From: Helichrysum umbraculigerum
Taxonomy: Eukaryota > Streptophyta > Magnoliopsida > Asterales > Asteraceae
Length of the DNA: 64,000 nt
Direction: 5' to 3'
Assembly (NCBI GenBank): GCA_949592205.1
Contig: CATIUR010000001.1
Span: forward strand, 243,527,250 to 243,591,249
The notes under the pieces were generated by a model, which saw nothing but the letters and a program-made list of their open reading frames with translations, was not told the origin of the DNA and did not search any database. Shown one piece after another: positions 33,776-43,436 of the stretch; position 1 is the stretch's first letter; every line of letters begins with the position of its first letter. Position numbers and translations under genes: made by a program.

Positions 33776-34954
33776 CTTAGATTCTGTAAGCACATTTCTC
33801 CCCAAGTGTCAAACTTGTACAACTTCAAAACACTTATGCGATACAACTTTTCAAACATAATGGAATTTGCTTTTCAAGTATAACGCTTCGAAATCAATGT
33901 GATAACATCAAAACTATTATTACAATTAATCACCAACGGGCCGTACACGTTTTCAAACATACAATTCAATCAACCAAATCGTAGTAATTTGGACAAGTCA
34001 ATCAACCAAATCGGGGTAATTTGGACAAACAACTACAAAGGTAGTCTTTCGAGATGCCTAAACAATTAATAACCATCGCGTGTCCTGGACACCTTCAGGT
34101 TACAAGTTTTCGGACAACACTTCAAGGCAAATCAATCCAAGTTATTAATCCTAACTTTCAAGACTCAGGTGAGTCTCATGGCCCCTATTTTACTGCTTTT
34201 CAATCAGGGGTGTGATATTATTGCTCGTTTTGTTTTACAAGTTGAACGCAAGTACAAATCAAATACTACATGAGTTTCAAGCTAATCAATTTAAAGCCCT
34301 CCATAGCAAAGTCTGGTAATACGTAGTAGCGTGAATGTTAGTATATGATATCATATAGGATTGACAATCCTCGTCCGGGTTAGCACGCACTAATTGGTCA
34401 AACGGACGTATTAGCATTTGGGAAGACGAGTGTGGATTAGGCACTCGTAGGAGGCATTTCAAGTTAGGTTTCCTTAAGTGGGCCTGACAACTCAAGTTAA
34501 GCTCAGACTATGTGCTCATGGCTGTATAACTTTTATTTTGCTTAATTGCATTTTAAATTCAATTATTAAATCTTGCGGTTCATACAAATATATGTGTTGA
34601 CATACAAACCTGTGAGCTCACCAGCGTTTCGCTGACCAATTTTAGCATGTATCACAGGTGACCAGCAGTAGGTTGGACTGCTCTAGTAAGGATCAATTAG
34701 CTCGAGTCATCATGCAAACACTCAGAGATTTAGCTGCATTATTATATTTTGTATAGATTACTTATGTACTTTAATCTCTCAATTTCAAGATGAGCTATTG
34801 TAAACAATATTTTAAATGTAAACTTTTGTTTTATCAATACAAGTCCAAAACGACGCATATAGTGGTCGTTCATTATATATCTTTGTGCTGTGATTATTGA
34901 TTCGTAACACCCAAAACGTGCTTCCGCTAAACAATAAATTTGGGGGTGTTACAT

Positions 34955-35037
34955 GCGACACTAGACAAGTGTCGCAGTTGCCGACTCTTGCGACACTAGC
35001 TAAGTGTCGCATTCTGCGACACTGACCCAAGTGTCGC
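34955..35037 (-). promoter_or_regulatory. Three GCGACACT hairpins, element C 5' LTR copy
   Basis: Perfect hairpins GCGACACT-N5/6-AGTGTCGC at 34955-34975, 34990-35010 and 35016-35037. In the intact LTR they would lie just upstream of the TATA box. D's target site TGCGA includes the first five-base part of the first hairpin. Confidence 0.72.
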
Positions 35038-35164
35038 ATGAACAGTGTTGTGTATATTTTCTATTTCACTATATATTATAGACTCGCATATACACATGCA
35101 GACTAATTGACTTTGACAATTACAATGGTTTGACCAACTGACTGACACACAAAATGCACCAACA

Positions 35165-37040
35165 ATCTTCTTCCTTTACCTTTAACTGATGGTAGCCAGA
35201 ACGAAGATCAATTATAGAAAAGAAACTGGCACCTTGCAGCTGATCAAACAAATCATCAATTCTAGATAAGGGATACTTATTCTTGATGGTCACTTTATTT
35301 AACTCTCGGTAGTCAATACACATTCTCAGGGAACCATCTTTCTTTTTCACGAATAAAACTGGAGCTCCCCAATGCGAACTACTAGGACGAATGAAGCCTT
35401 TATCAAGAAGCTCTTGCAACTGTTTCATCATTTCTTGCATTTCACTTGGAGCTAATCGATAGGGTGTTTTGGCAATAGGCGCAGCTCCAGGAATTAAATC
35501 AATCCGGATTTCCACCTGTCTATCATGTGGTACACCCAGAAGTTCATCAGGAAATACGTCAGAATACTCACTTACAATTGGAAGATTAGAAAGTTCTGCC
35601 ACAGCTTTAGAGTTGTCCACTACGTGGGCCAAAAATGCCTGGCATCTGTATGACAACCATCTTTTAGCTCGAGCATAAGAACACACATGAATAGATTGGT
35701 TGGAACGTTCGCCATATACCGTGATTTCTTTTCCACTAGGAGCTTTCAAGAGAACTACTTTTTCGTGGCAATTAATAACGCCCTTGTTTCTACCCATCCA
35801 ATCCATTCCTACAACGACATGAAATTCTCCCATTTGCATGAGAATTAGATCTATTTTAAACATCTCATCACCTATCTCAATGTTACACCTCTTGTAAACA
35901 TCACTAACAATCACTAGTTTACTATCTGTAATTTCAACTTCTAAGGGGTGACTTAGTTTAGCGATAGGCACATTTAAATGTTCACAAAACGAAAGTGATA
36001 CAAAAGACTTGGTGGCTCCAGATTCAAATAAAACATGGGCATGTATAGTGTTAACGATGAAGGTACCTGTCACCATATCATGTGACTCCTTTGCCTCCTC
36101 ATTGGTAATTTGAAAAGAACGATTCTTTGGCCTCGGACCACTTGTCCCTCTCTTCTTCTCAGCTTCTTTTCTTTGATCACTCCTTCTCAAATTTTCCATT
36201 CGTATCGGACAATTTGCTTGCAAGTGATAATCCTTGAAGCAATAATAACACAAACGATAGGGATTAGGAAAATTTGCTGCAATATGCCCCGGTTTGCGAC
36301 ATTTATAACACGAGGTACTCCCCAATTGACACTCCCCTGGATGTCATCTACCACAATTATTACATTTAGGGAATTCCTTTGTTGGAGCTTGTGATTGACG
36401 TGCTTGTTGTTGCGGTTGTTGTTGTTGTTGTTTTCCTCTGAATCTAAACTTCTTGGAAGGTGATGACTGAGAAGGAGTCGGATGTTCTGCTTTCCTTTTA
36501 CTTGCAGCCTCGCTTGCTTTGGCTTACAAGTCTTTTTCTCGTGCTAAAGCCTTATTCATCATTTTTGGAATTGAGTCATAGAAGTTTGGATCAATGAACT
36601 CTCTAATCTCTGCATTCATATAACGGTAAAAATGATCACATAAAAGTTTAGGATTAGAGGTATACTCCGGGTAGAATCGAGATTTGTCATGGAAAGTTCT
36701 CGTGTATTCGGCCATCGACATACTTCCTTGATTAATCGCAAGGAATTCTCCTTTAAGTTTCTCTATTTCGGCCATCGAGGCAAATTCCGCCAAAAACTTT
36801 TCCTTGAAAGTATCCCAAGGAAAGCTTCTTCAGAACCATAGGTTTTGACTTGAGTATCCCACCAATCATGTTCACTACCCTTTAACTGATGCGCAGCAAA
36901 TAATACTTTTAATTTTTCAGGACACTCGCATAGCATAAAGGTCTCTTCAATTTTACCTAACCATCTTTGACTAACAACAGGATTTATCTCACCTTTGAAC
37001 CCCGGTGGGCTACAATTAGCAAAGCTTTTACATAATTCAA
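35165..37040 (-). pseudogene. gag-pol: Element B gag, protease and RT start
   Basis: The minus strand reads, from 37040 down, a Ty3/gypsy gag core (WLGKIEETFMLCECPEKLKV, DWWDTQVKTYG, then REFIDPNFYDSIPKMMNKAL), a Gln-rich linker, two zinc knuckles, protease and the first part of RT (PYRLAPSEMQEMMKQLQELL, GFIRPSSS, MCIDYRELNKVTIKN) up to the C insertion. Signs of decay: the first knuckle reads CYKCRKPGHIAANF, with Phe for the last Cys; the protease active site reads FESGA instead of FDSGA; gag is split by stops at about 36326-36523 and a shift near 36800. The start of gag is missing at the 37040 junction. Confidence 0.9.
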
Positions 37041-40026
37041 TGTGAGAAAAAGATTACTCGGGTCAAATCGCCTAGTGGGGGAGTAATAGATATCTACGGG
37101 GAAAAGAGAAAGTCTTCTTTGTCAATCTGTACGTATGCTCGAGCTAAACGACATTTGTCACATGGTTGTCAAGCCTTTTTGGCCCATGTGATAGATACTC
37201 AGAAACCGTTACAGAAAATTGATGCAATCCCTGTTGTGAAAGAATTCTTTGATGTATTTCCCGATGAGCTACCGGGCATTCCGCCCGATAGGCAAGTCGA
37301 GTTTCGAATTGATATTGTGCCCGGAGCAACTCCTATCGCTAAAACACCATATAGACTTGCCCCGTTGGAAATGCAAGAATTTATGAAACTATTGCAAGAA
37401 TTACTCGACAAAGGTTTTATTCGTCCGAGTAGTTCGCCGTGGGGAGCTCCAGTACTCTTGGTTGAAAAGAAGGATGGCACCATGCGTATGTGTATTGATT
37501 ATAGGGAGTTAAACAAGGTTACTATCAAGAATAGGTACCGTTACCTAGGATTGATGACTTGTTTGATCAACTCCAAGGCGCCAGTTATTTCTCAAAGATT
37601 GATTTGCGTTCGGGTTATCACCAATTGAAAGTTCGAGAAGAAGATGTGTCTAAAACTACTTTCAGAACCAGGTATGTTCATTATGAATTTGTGATGATGC
37701 CTTTTGGATTAACAAATGCACCAGCTGCTTTTATGGATCTTATGAATCGAGTATATTGACCAATGCTCGATAAATCCGTAATTGTATTCAATGATGACAT
37801 TCTTATATATTCTAAGTCTGCTGGTGAATATGATTCTCATCTAAGACAAGTGTTGCAAATGTTGTGGGCTGAAAAGCTTTATGCCAAATTCTCAAAATAT
37901 GAATTTTGGCTTCGAGAAGTTCAATTTTTGGGGCACGTGGTAAATGATCAAGGCATTAAATTTGATCCCGTTAAAGATGAGGCAGTAATGAAATGGGAAC
38001 CTCCAACAAATCCAACCGATGTTATAAGTTTTTTCTTGAATTTGGCCGATTATTACAGACGATATATCCAAGATTTTTCAAAGATTACTACACCACTTAC
38101 AAAGCTTACACGAAAGAATTTCAAGTTTGAATGGAATGATCAACATAAACAAGCATTTCGGGTTCTTTAATAAAAGCTTAGCCAGACACCTATCTTGGTA
38201 CTCCGTGAAGGTACCGAGGATATGGTGGTATATTGTGATGCTTCACATTACGGTTTAGATTGTATTTTGATGCAGCATGGTAAAGTGATTGCTTATGCTT
38301 CCAGACAGTTAAAAGATCACGAAAAAGGGTATCCAACACACGACTTGGAATTGGCAGCGGTCAGTTTTACCCTTAAAATTTGGAGGCATTATCTCTATGG
38401 AGTGAAGTGTATGATTTATATTGATCATAAGAGTCTTAAGTACTTTTTCGATTAGCGAGATCTTAATATGAGACAGAGGCGTTGGCTTGATTTAGTATAA
38501 GACTATGACTGTGAAATTCTCTATCATTCCGGGAAAGTAAATGTGGTAGCACCTCAGCACAAAAGCACTTCACCATGTCTTAATTGTCAAATCTCTTCGA
38601 ATTACTGTTACACCCAATTTACTTGATCAAATTAAATAGGCACATCAGAAAGCTTGGCAGAAAAGTGATTTGAAAGCAGAACGTGTAAAAGGTCAAGTTC
38701 AGAATCTTGTTGACGATTCACGTGGGTTAAAAACTAGGTATGGCAGAATATGGATTCCAAACTCAGTCGAGTTAAAGAAGTTGTTACTTGATGAAGCACA
38801 TAAATCCAGATATTCTATTCATCCTGGTGCCACTAAGATGTATCACGATTTGAAGTCAGACTACTGGTGGCCAGGTATGAAAAGAGAATTTGTTAAATAT
38901 GTGGAACAGTGTTTAACTTGCTTACAGGTAAAGGCTAAACATCAAAAACCTTATGGGAAGATGTAGCCTTTAGATATACCTGTTTGGAAGTGGGAACATA
39001 TTACTATGGATCTTATCACCAAATTGCCAAACACACAACGTCATCATGACACAATTTGGGTGATAATTGATCGTTTGACAAAGAGCGCCTGGTTTTTGAC
39101 ATTTAAAGAAACTTCGTCTTCAGAATTACTTGCTGATTTGTATGTACGTGAAGTTGTGGCACGACATGGAATACCTATTTCTATTGTCTCTGATAGAGAT
39201 AGTAGATTTACTTCAAGGTTTTGGATGAAGTTCCGGGAAGATATGGGTCCTCGTATCAATTTGAGCACAGCTTACCATCCGCAAACCGATGGTCAAAGTG
39301 AAAGAACAATCCAGACACTGGAAGATATGTTAAGAGCGTGTGCTATTGATTTTGGTGGTAGTTGGGATACACACTTACCACTAGCAGAGTTTTCTTATAA
39401 CAACAGTTATCATGCAAGTATAAAGATGCCACCTTACGAAATGCTTTATGGGAGGAAGTGTAGAACTCCAATTTGTTGGGGGTGAGATAGGGCAATGGGA
39501 ATTGGGAAGTACAAATATCGTTCAGAAAACAACTGAGAAGATCAATCAAATCAGAAAACGGTTGAAAATGGCGCAAGACCAACAAAAGTCTTATGCTGAT
39601 AAAAGAAGACACCCGATAGAGTTTCAAGTGGGAGACAATGTTATGCTAAAAGTGTCACTATGGAAAGGTATAATACGATTCAGGAAGCAAGGGAAAATGA
39701 GCCCTCGGTTTATTGGTCCATTTAAAATTCTTGCAAGAGTAGGAAAAGTAGCTTATCGCCTTGAGCTACCCGATGAACTAGCAGGAATTCATAACACCTT
39801 CCACGTATCTTATTTAAGAAAATGTATGGTTGATGAAGCGGCGTACGTGCCATTAGAAGAAATTGAAAATAATGATAAGTTGAATCACATTGAACAACCG
39901 ATTTCTATCGTTGATGAGAAAGTAAAAAAGTTAAGGAATAAAGAAATAAAGTTGTTTAAAGTACAAGGGAAGCATCGCAAGGGATCAGAGTTTACATGGG
40001 AGCCGAAGGAGGAGATCATTAGATAG
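37041..40026 (+). pseudogene. pol: Element A pol: protease end, RT, RNase H, integrase, chromodomain
   Basis: Starts abruptly with the end of protease (IDIYGEKRKSSLSICTYARA), then RT (PYRLAPLEMQEFMKLLQELL, GFIRPSSSPWGAP), with a frameshift at about 37540, a stop at 37757-37759, the catalytic block reading FNDDILIYSKS, stops at 38168 and 38453, RNase H (VVYCDASHYGLDC), a heavily damaged tether at 38455-38660, integrase (HPGATKMYHDLK, CLTC, MDLITKLP, IVSDRDSRFTS, GQSERT), a frameshift at about 39480, and the GPF/chromodomain end (EFTWEPKEEI). Catalytic residues of RNase H and integrase are intact, unlike B. It is followed by the polypurine tract and 3' LTR. Confidence 0.92.
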
Positions 40027-40072
40027 TACCCGGCATTACATCAAGATTGGATTGTGAGGACACAATCCTAAT

Positions 40073-40086
40073 AAGTGGGGGAGAGT
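40073..40086 (+). other. Element A polypurine tract
   Basis: AAGTGGGGGAGAGT directly before the 3' LTR. Confidence 0.92.
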
Positions 40087-41562
40087 TGTAAACCCCCAAA
40101 ATTTTGTAAGTATAAAATATATATATAGTAAAAGTAAATATTTAATTTATATACTAGGTATTAAACATTTAAATATGTTTAAGTTAACCTAGTTAGTTGA
40201 TAGTTAGTTAAGTTTGTAGAAGGGTTAAATGTGCCAAGTGATTAAATAGATGGATGATGATTAGCCAAGTAATGATCAATTTACATTAGCTTGATGATTA
40301 GCCAAGTAATGATCATTGACATTAGCTTGATGCATAAATGTTGATTCTTATGAATTGACATGGTTATGTTGTTAAAGATCCTTAATATTGTGGATGATGT
40401 TATGTTAATGTTTAGTCCATTACTTACTAAGCAAATATGCTTACCGTTATGTTTAAAATGTTGTAGGTGAACAAAGTGGGACAATGGGCGATTTGGGCAA
40501 GAAACCCATTGGAAGCTAGTGGTGGACTTGTTGCTCGTATGGTAACAAGTTAATCCCTTTTTGAATCATGCTCTAAATACGACACTACACCCTTTTTGGA
40601 TATGTATGAAAATGTATTTTGACACTCGAAGTTTAGTCATGGGTAAAGTCTCTAATTATAGTTTGGGTAAAGTTGTTGTTTGTATGTTAAAGTGGATTGC
40701 AGGAAGTATTGTGGATATGTTGAATGTTTTGGTAAAAAAAATATTTTGAAAGCCCATGATTAATCGAAAGGTGGTAAGTTATGTTTGTGAAATGGTGAAA
40801 AGTTATTAAATGTCAAAGAATTAAGTCTTGGGTGAAATTGGTGGTAATGTATTAATTGTTATTGTTAATTTTCCTTAACGGGTCATTTTGGTGCCCAAAT
40901 GGGTCGCCAAAGAGTTGAAATGTCATAATGAGTTAAAACAGTGGTAGAATTCTTTTTTCATCGATTTCGAAGTCAATGTGGGTAGTATTATATGTGGGTC
41001 GAAGGTCCAAGTCAAAAAGCACATGGTTTGTGTTCATGACTTGATTTAAAATGTGTCAAAAATGACCATAAACTGGATTAAGGTCCAGATTTTGAGTTAA
41101 CGAGAATTTTGAGAAAATGTGAATTAGGAAACCTTTATTTTGTCATGATGAAAGTATATGCAAAATTTGGTAGTCAAAAGTTTAACGAGTCAAAAGTTAT
41201 GCGAAATTGAAATTCATATAAAAACTGAGTTGTGCAGTCTGGATGAACTACCCGGCTACTGTGAACCGTACCCGGCTGCTAAACATGATTACCCGACGGG
41301 TAATCATGCTACCCAGCTGCTACAACTTGTCTAAAACGAAGCTTGTCTAAAACGAAGCTTAGGTTCTGTGATGATAAAATGCTTTTTACCCGGCTGATTT
41401 GTATAGTAACTGGAGAAAGCACCCAGTGGGTACCCACAGTTTAAAAATGTGATTTGTTTTTAGTGCAGCTTTAAATTGTAAGTTATATTAATAAAGTTAA
41501 TATGTTATTTAGACTGCGTGGAACGTTTATAAAAAAAATGTCAAATTTCTCGGGGTGTTTCA
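40087..41562 (+). repeat. Element A 3' LTR
   Basis: 1,476 bp, TGTAAACCCCC to GGTGTTTCA, followed by TSD TCTTT (41563-41567). The TACCCGG lattice is retained in decayed form: TACCCGG at 41249 and 41269, TACCCGA at 41290, TACCCAG at 41310, TACCCGG at 41387 and TAACTGG at 41407. A 16-bp tandem duplication (TTGTCTAAAACGAAGC) at about 41327-41358 explains the one off-lattice interval. The best palindrome survives at 41284-41308. A ~37-bp duplication (GATTAGCCAAGTAATGATCA) lies at 40256-40330. Confidence 0.93.
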
Positions 41563-41567
41563 TCTTT

Positions 41568-43000
41568 TGACGACGATGAATTATGGATGTTATATTATAA
41601 ACTAGGCATTGAGCCCGTGCGGTGCACAGCCGTTTAAAAAGTGCAGTTATATAGTTGTTTGTAAGTAGCCGAATATATTAATGGGCATATAATCAGTGTT
41701 ATCAATAGCACAATTAATTTGTGGTGTTGACCAATTACGTTTACTTCAATATTTTTCATATATATCATTTCTTTACTTTTTAGCATAAAGTTATAAACCA
41801 AACTTCTTTGCAAACAATGTTCAAGTATTTGTAAATTAATAACACGTAATCGTTAACTAAAATAATACGCTCTAATAGGTAATTAAAAAACTTTATTTTA
41901 TATATAAAATCTAAGCATTGAGCTCGTGCGATGCACGACCATTTATATAATACTATTAAATTAGTTTGTATGTTATTATGTTTAAGTTTGAATACATAAT
42001 ACAATTAAATCAATTTGTAAGTTATTTTGTTAAGCTTTAATACATTTGTTGAGCTTATGCAATGAAAGGTAATTAAAAAAATAAAAATTAATCATATGTT
42101 TCTCAGGTTTTCAACCGTATCTTAACATTGTTGAAAGTTTAAAATTTATTACTGAAATTCAATAGTAATATATACCAAAATGTACATAAAATAATCAATT
42201 TCATATATCTTTATTAAAACTAATTTTCTTAAAACATGGTAGTTGATGATGATAATATTTGTTAATTGTAATGTATAAGATATGGATTAAAAAAATGAAT
42301 CTTTTTTTTTTATGTAGGTAAAAATTGTTATATATTAAATATAATATAGGAATTTTAAGGGCCATTATAGTAAAGTATAATTGATAATTAATAGTCTTAT
42401 TAATTATTGATTAAGGTTTTTAAGGAAAAAATAATATGATGATGTGGCAAGTTAGGAGGCTCTAAAGAAAATGAAATGTTATGATGTGGCATGTCTAAAA
42501 ATCAAGGAAAAATCTTTGTTTTATATGGATAGAATGAGAACGTTAAGAAGTGAATGTTCTCACGGACAAGAAATAATAGATAGAAGGTATTTACCGAACA
42601 GACTTTAATTAAACAGATAAAAAAAAATGCCCGTGTTTGTTGTTTGGGTCTCTACTTCTTATTTAATTAATCTCTTTTTTAAAATCTCATTCACCTCAAA
42701 TCTACTTTAAACATATAATTTGTAGTAACCTTTTGGCCATGGACTTCATACACATGCAAATTATCATATCATAATTATATATAACTATAAATGTAAAAGT
42801 TCAAAATTTGTGAAATATTCATTTTTACCTAGGGTATAAAGTTTGTTATGGACTGAGTAATAAATAATCCTCTGTGTGTCAACTCCTTAACGACAATTCA
42901 TAGGGGGTGTTTAAATTATAAGTTTTGCTTTTTATTGCATTATCTTTCTGCCATTAAGCAATTTGAAAGTATTGGGTAAGCTTAATATCAATAACTTATT
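41568..43000. other. Unclassified repeats between A and the LINE
   Basis: After about 40 bp that may continue the split Harbinger frame, similarity changes at about 41605. The word GAGC(C/T)CGTGCGRTGCAC occurs at about 41610 and 41918 beside TATAAA(A)CTA(A/G)GCATT, a repeated element end of unknown class. A GAGAAC...GTTCTC stem lies at about 42536-42563. No gene is recognised. Confidence 0.4.
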
Positions 43001-43011
43001 AGGGTGTGCTT

Positions 43012-43015
<4 letters not shown>
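43001..43015. repeat. LINE target-site duplication (left)
   Basis: AGGGTGTGCTTGGTT, identical to 46089-46103. Confidence 0.93.
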
Positions 43016-43042
<27 letters not shown>

Positions 43043-43135
43043 GGGTAAAGGGGACGGAACCCCGGCAAAATGCATTAAAAGTAAATAAAGAAAAATATGT
43101 ACAAAAAACTAGAGGCATACCTCTAGGGGTGGTTT

Positions 43136-43400
43136 TTAGTGTACCACCCAAACTTTAGTACAATGTATATCATTTAACACAACTTTTCCTATCTCAAAAT
43201 CAAAACTAAACTGAACCATAAATGCACTATGATTATAATTACTATCTATAACCTTCAAAACTGATCTTCGACTTTCAAAAGTCAAATCCTTGCTCAAATT
43301 AATTCTCTGTGATAACACTTGCATAATCTGTAATACCTGCCTTTGACTAGATGAATAGCTCATCCTTCTCACATTCCATGCCACTACTTTAGCATTCATT
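43136..43400 (-). pseudogene. LINE ORF2 remnant (N-terminal stub joined to 3' end)
   Basis: The minus strand has MNAKVVAWNVRRMSYSSSQRQ, matching the start of plant L1 ORF2 endonuclease (KV(V/I)(A/S)WN(V/I)RG). After about 25 codons similarity stops and a short unrelated tail leads to a stop at 43136 and the 3' UTR. The endonuclease catalytic residues beyond the first Asn and the entire reverse transcriptase are missing. Confidence 0.7.
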
Positions 43401-43436
43401 GAAGACATTGAAATTTTTGTTGCCAGCAATACACTT

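Larger units (their letters stand above)
32304..34953. mobile_element. Element D: solo LTR, probably Ty3/gypsy (Tekay-like)
   Basis: 2,650 bp beginning TGTGACACCCG and ending GGGGTGTTACA, flanked by the perfect 5-bp TSD TGCGA (32299-32303 and 34954-34958). There is no primer site, polypurine tract or protein, so it is a solo LTR left by recombination between two LTRs. Tips resemble those of B (TGTAACACCC). Orientation is uncertain because the tips are nearly complementary; CT-rich leader-like sequence near 32870-32950 favours plus. Inside are a GCGACAC/GTGTCGC array (33265-33543) and a GC-rich block (33688-33775). Frames within it are not genes. Confidence 0.85.
26488..35164 (-). mobile_element. 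Element C: copia/Sirevirus-like non-autonomous element with gag only
   Basis: LTRs of 459 bp (left 26488-26946; right 32051-35164 counting the D insertion) start TGATAGTCCC and end CACCAACA. The TSD ATCTT lies at 26483-26487 and 35165-35169. The minus-strand tRNA-iMet primer site is at 32036-32048 and the polypurine tract at 26947-26957. The internal region has a long gag frame (28654-31293) and about 1.7 kb of noncoding DNA; no protease, integrase, RT or RNase H was found. I count about eleven substitutions between the LTRs. The layout matches terminal-repeat retrotransposons with a gag domain (TR-GAG). The large two-knuckle gag and repeated CCCCC-containing tracts suggest Sirevirus ancestry. 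Confidence 0.88.
32051..35164 (-). repeat. Element C 5' LTR, split by element D
   Basis: LTR sequence at 32051-32303 and 34954-35164, matching 26488-26946 once D and one TGCGA copy are removed. The minus-strand TATA box TATAAATA at 32273-32280 is now about 2.7 kb from the hairpin array at 34955-35037. Confidence 0.92.
22165..37040 (-). mobile_element. Element B: Tekay-like chromovirus, minus strand, lacking its 5' LTR
   Basis: B has a 3' LTR (22165-24093), a polypurine tract (24094-24107), pol with chromodomain (24106-26487 and 35165 onward) and gag up to about 37040. Element C split it inside reverse transcriptase. The 5' LTR, leader and start of gag are missing. At 37040 B's gag passes directly into A's protease region in the opposite orientation, so one deletion probably removed B's 5' end and A's gag. 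No matching TSD can therefore be found; the base block left of B is CTTGA. Confidence 0.88.
10283..41562 (+). mobile_element. Element A: Tekay-like Ty3/gypsy chromovirus, nested and broken
   Basis: Element A is defined by a 5' LTR at 10283-10727, a primer site at 10731, a pol remnant at 37041-40026, a polypurine tract at 40073 and a 3' LTR at 40087-41562. The host duplication TCTTT is present at 10278-10282 and 41563-41567. LTRs start TGTAA and end TTTCA. The C-terminal chromodomain of pol places it with chromoviruses of the Tekay/Del type. It was entered by E (10761-21738) and B (22165-37040). gag and most of protease are missing, lost in the deletion that also removed B's 5' LTR. It cannot move on its own. 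Confidence 0.9.

Noticed and set aside
32830..33883. Overlapping frames on both strands with repeated Cys-Arg or His-Asn patterns
   Set aside because: Translations of the GCGACAC/GTGTCGC array and GC-rich block in element D's LTR.
35120..35164. C-terminal tail of the element B frame (after KVKEED)
   Set aside because: These codons are element C LTR read through the insertion; B resumes at 26487.
41568..42600. Helitron
   Set aside because: A hairpin and repeated GTGCGRTGCAC words are present, but no 5'-TC/CTRR-3' boundaries could be placed.
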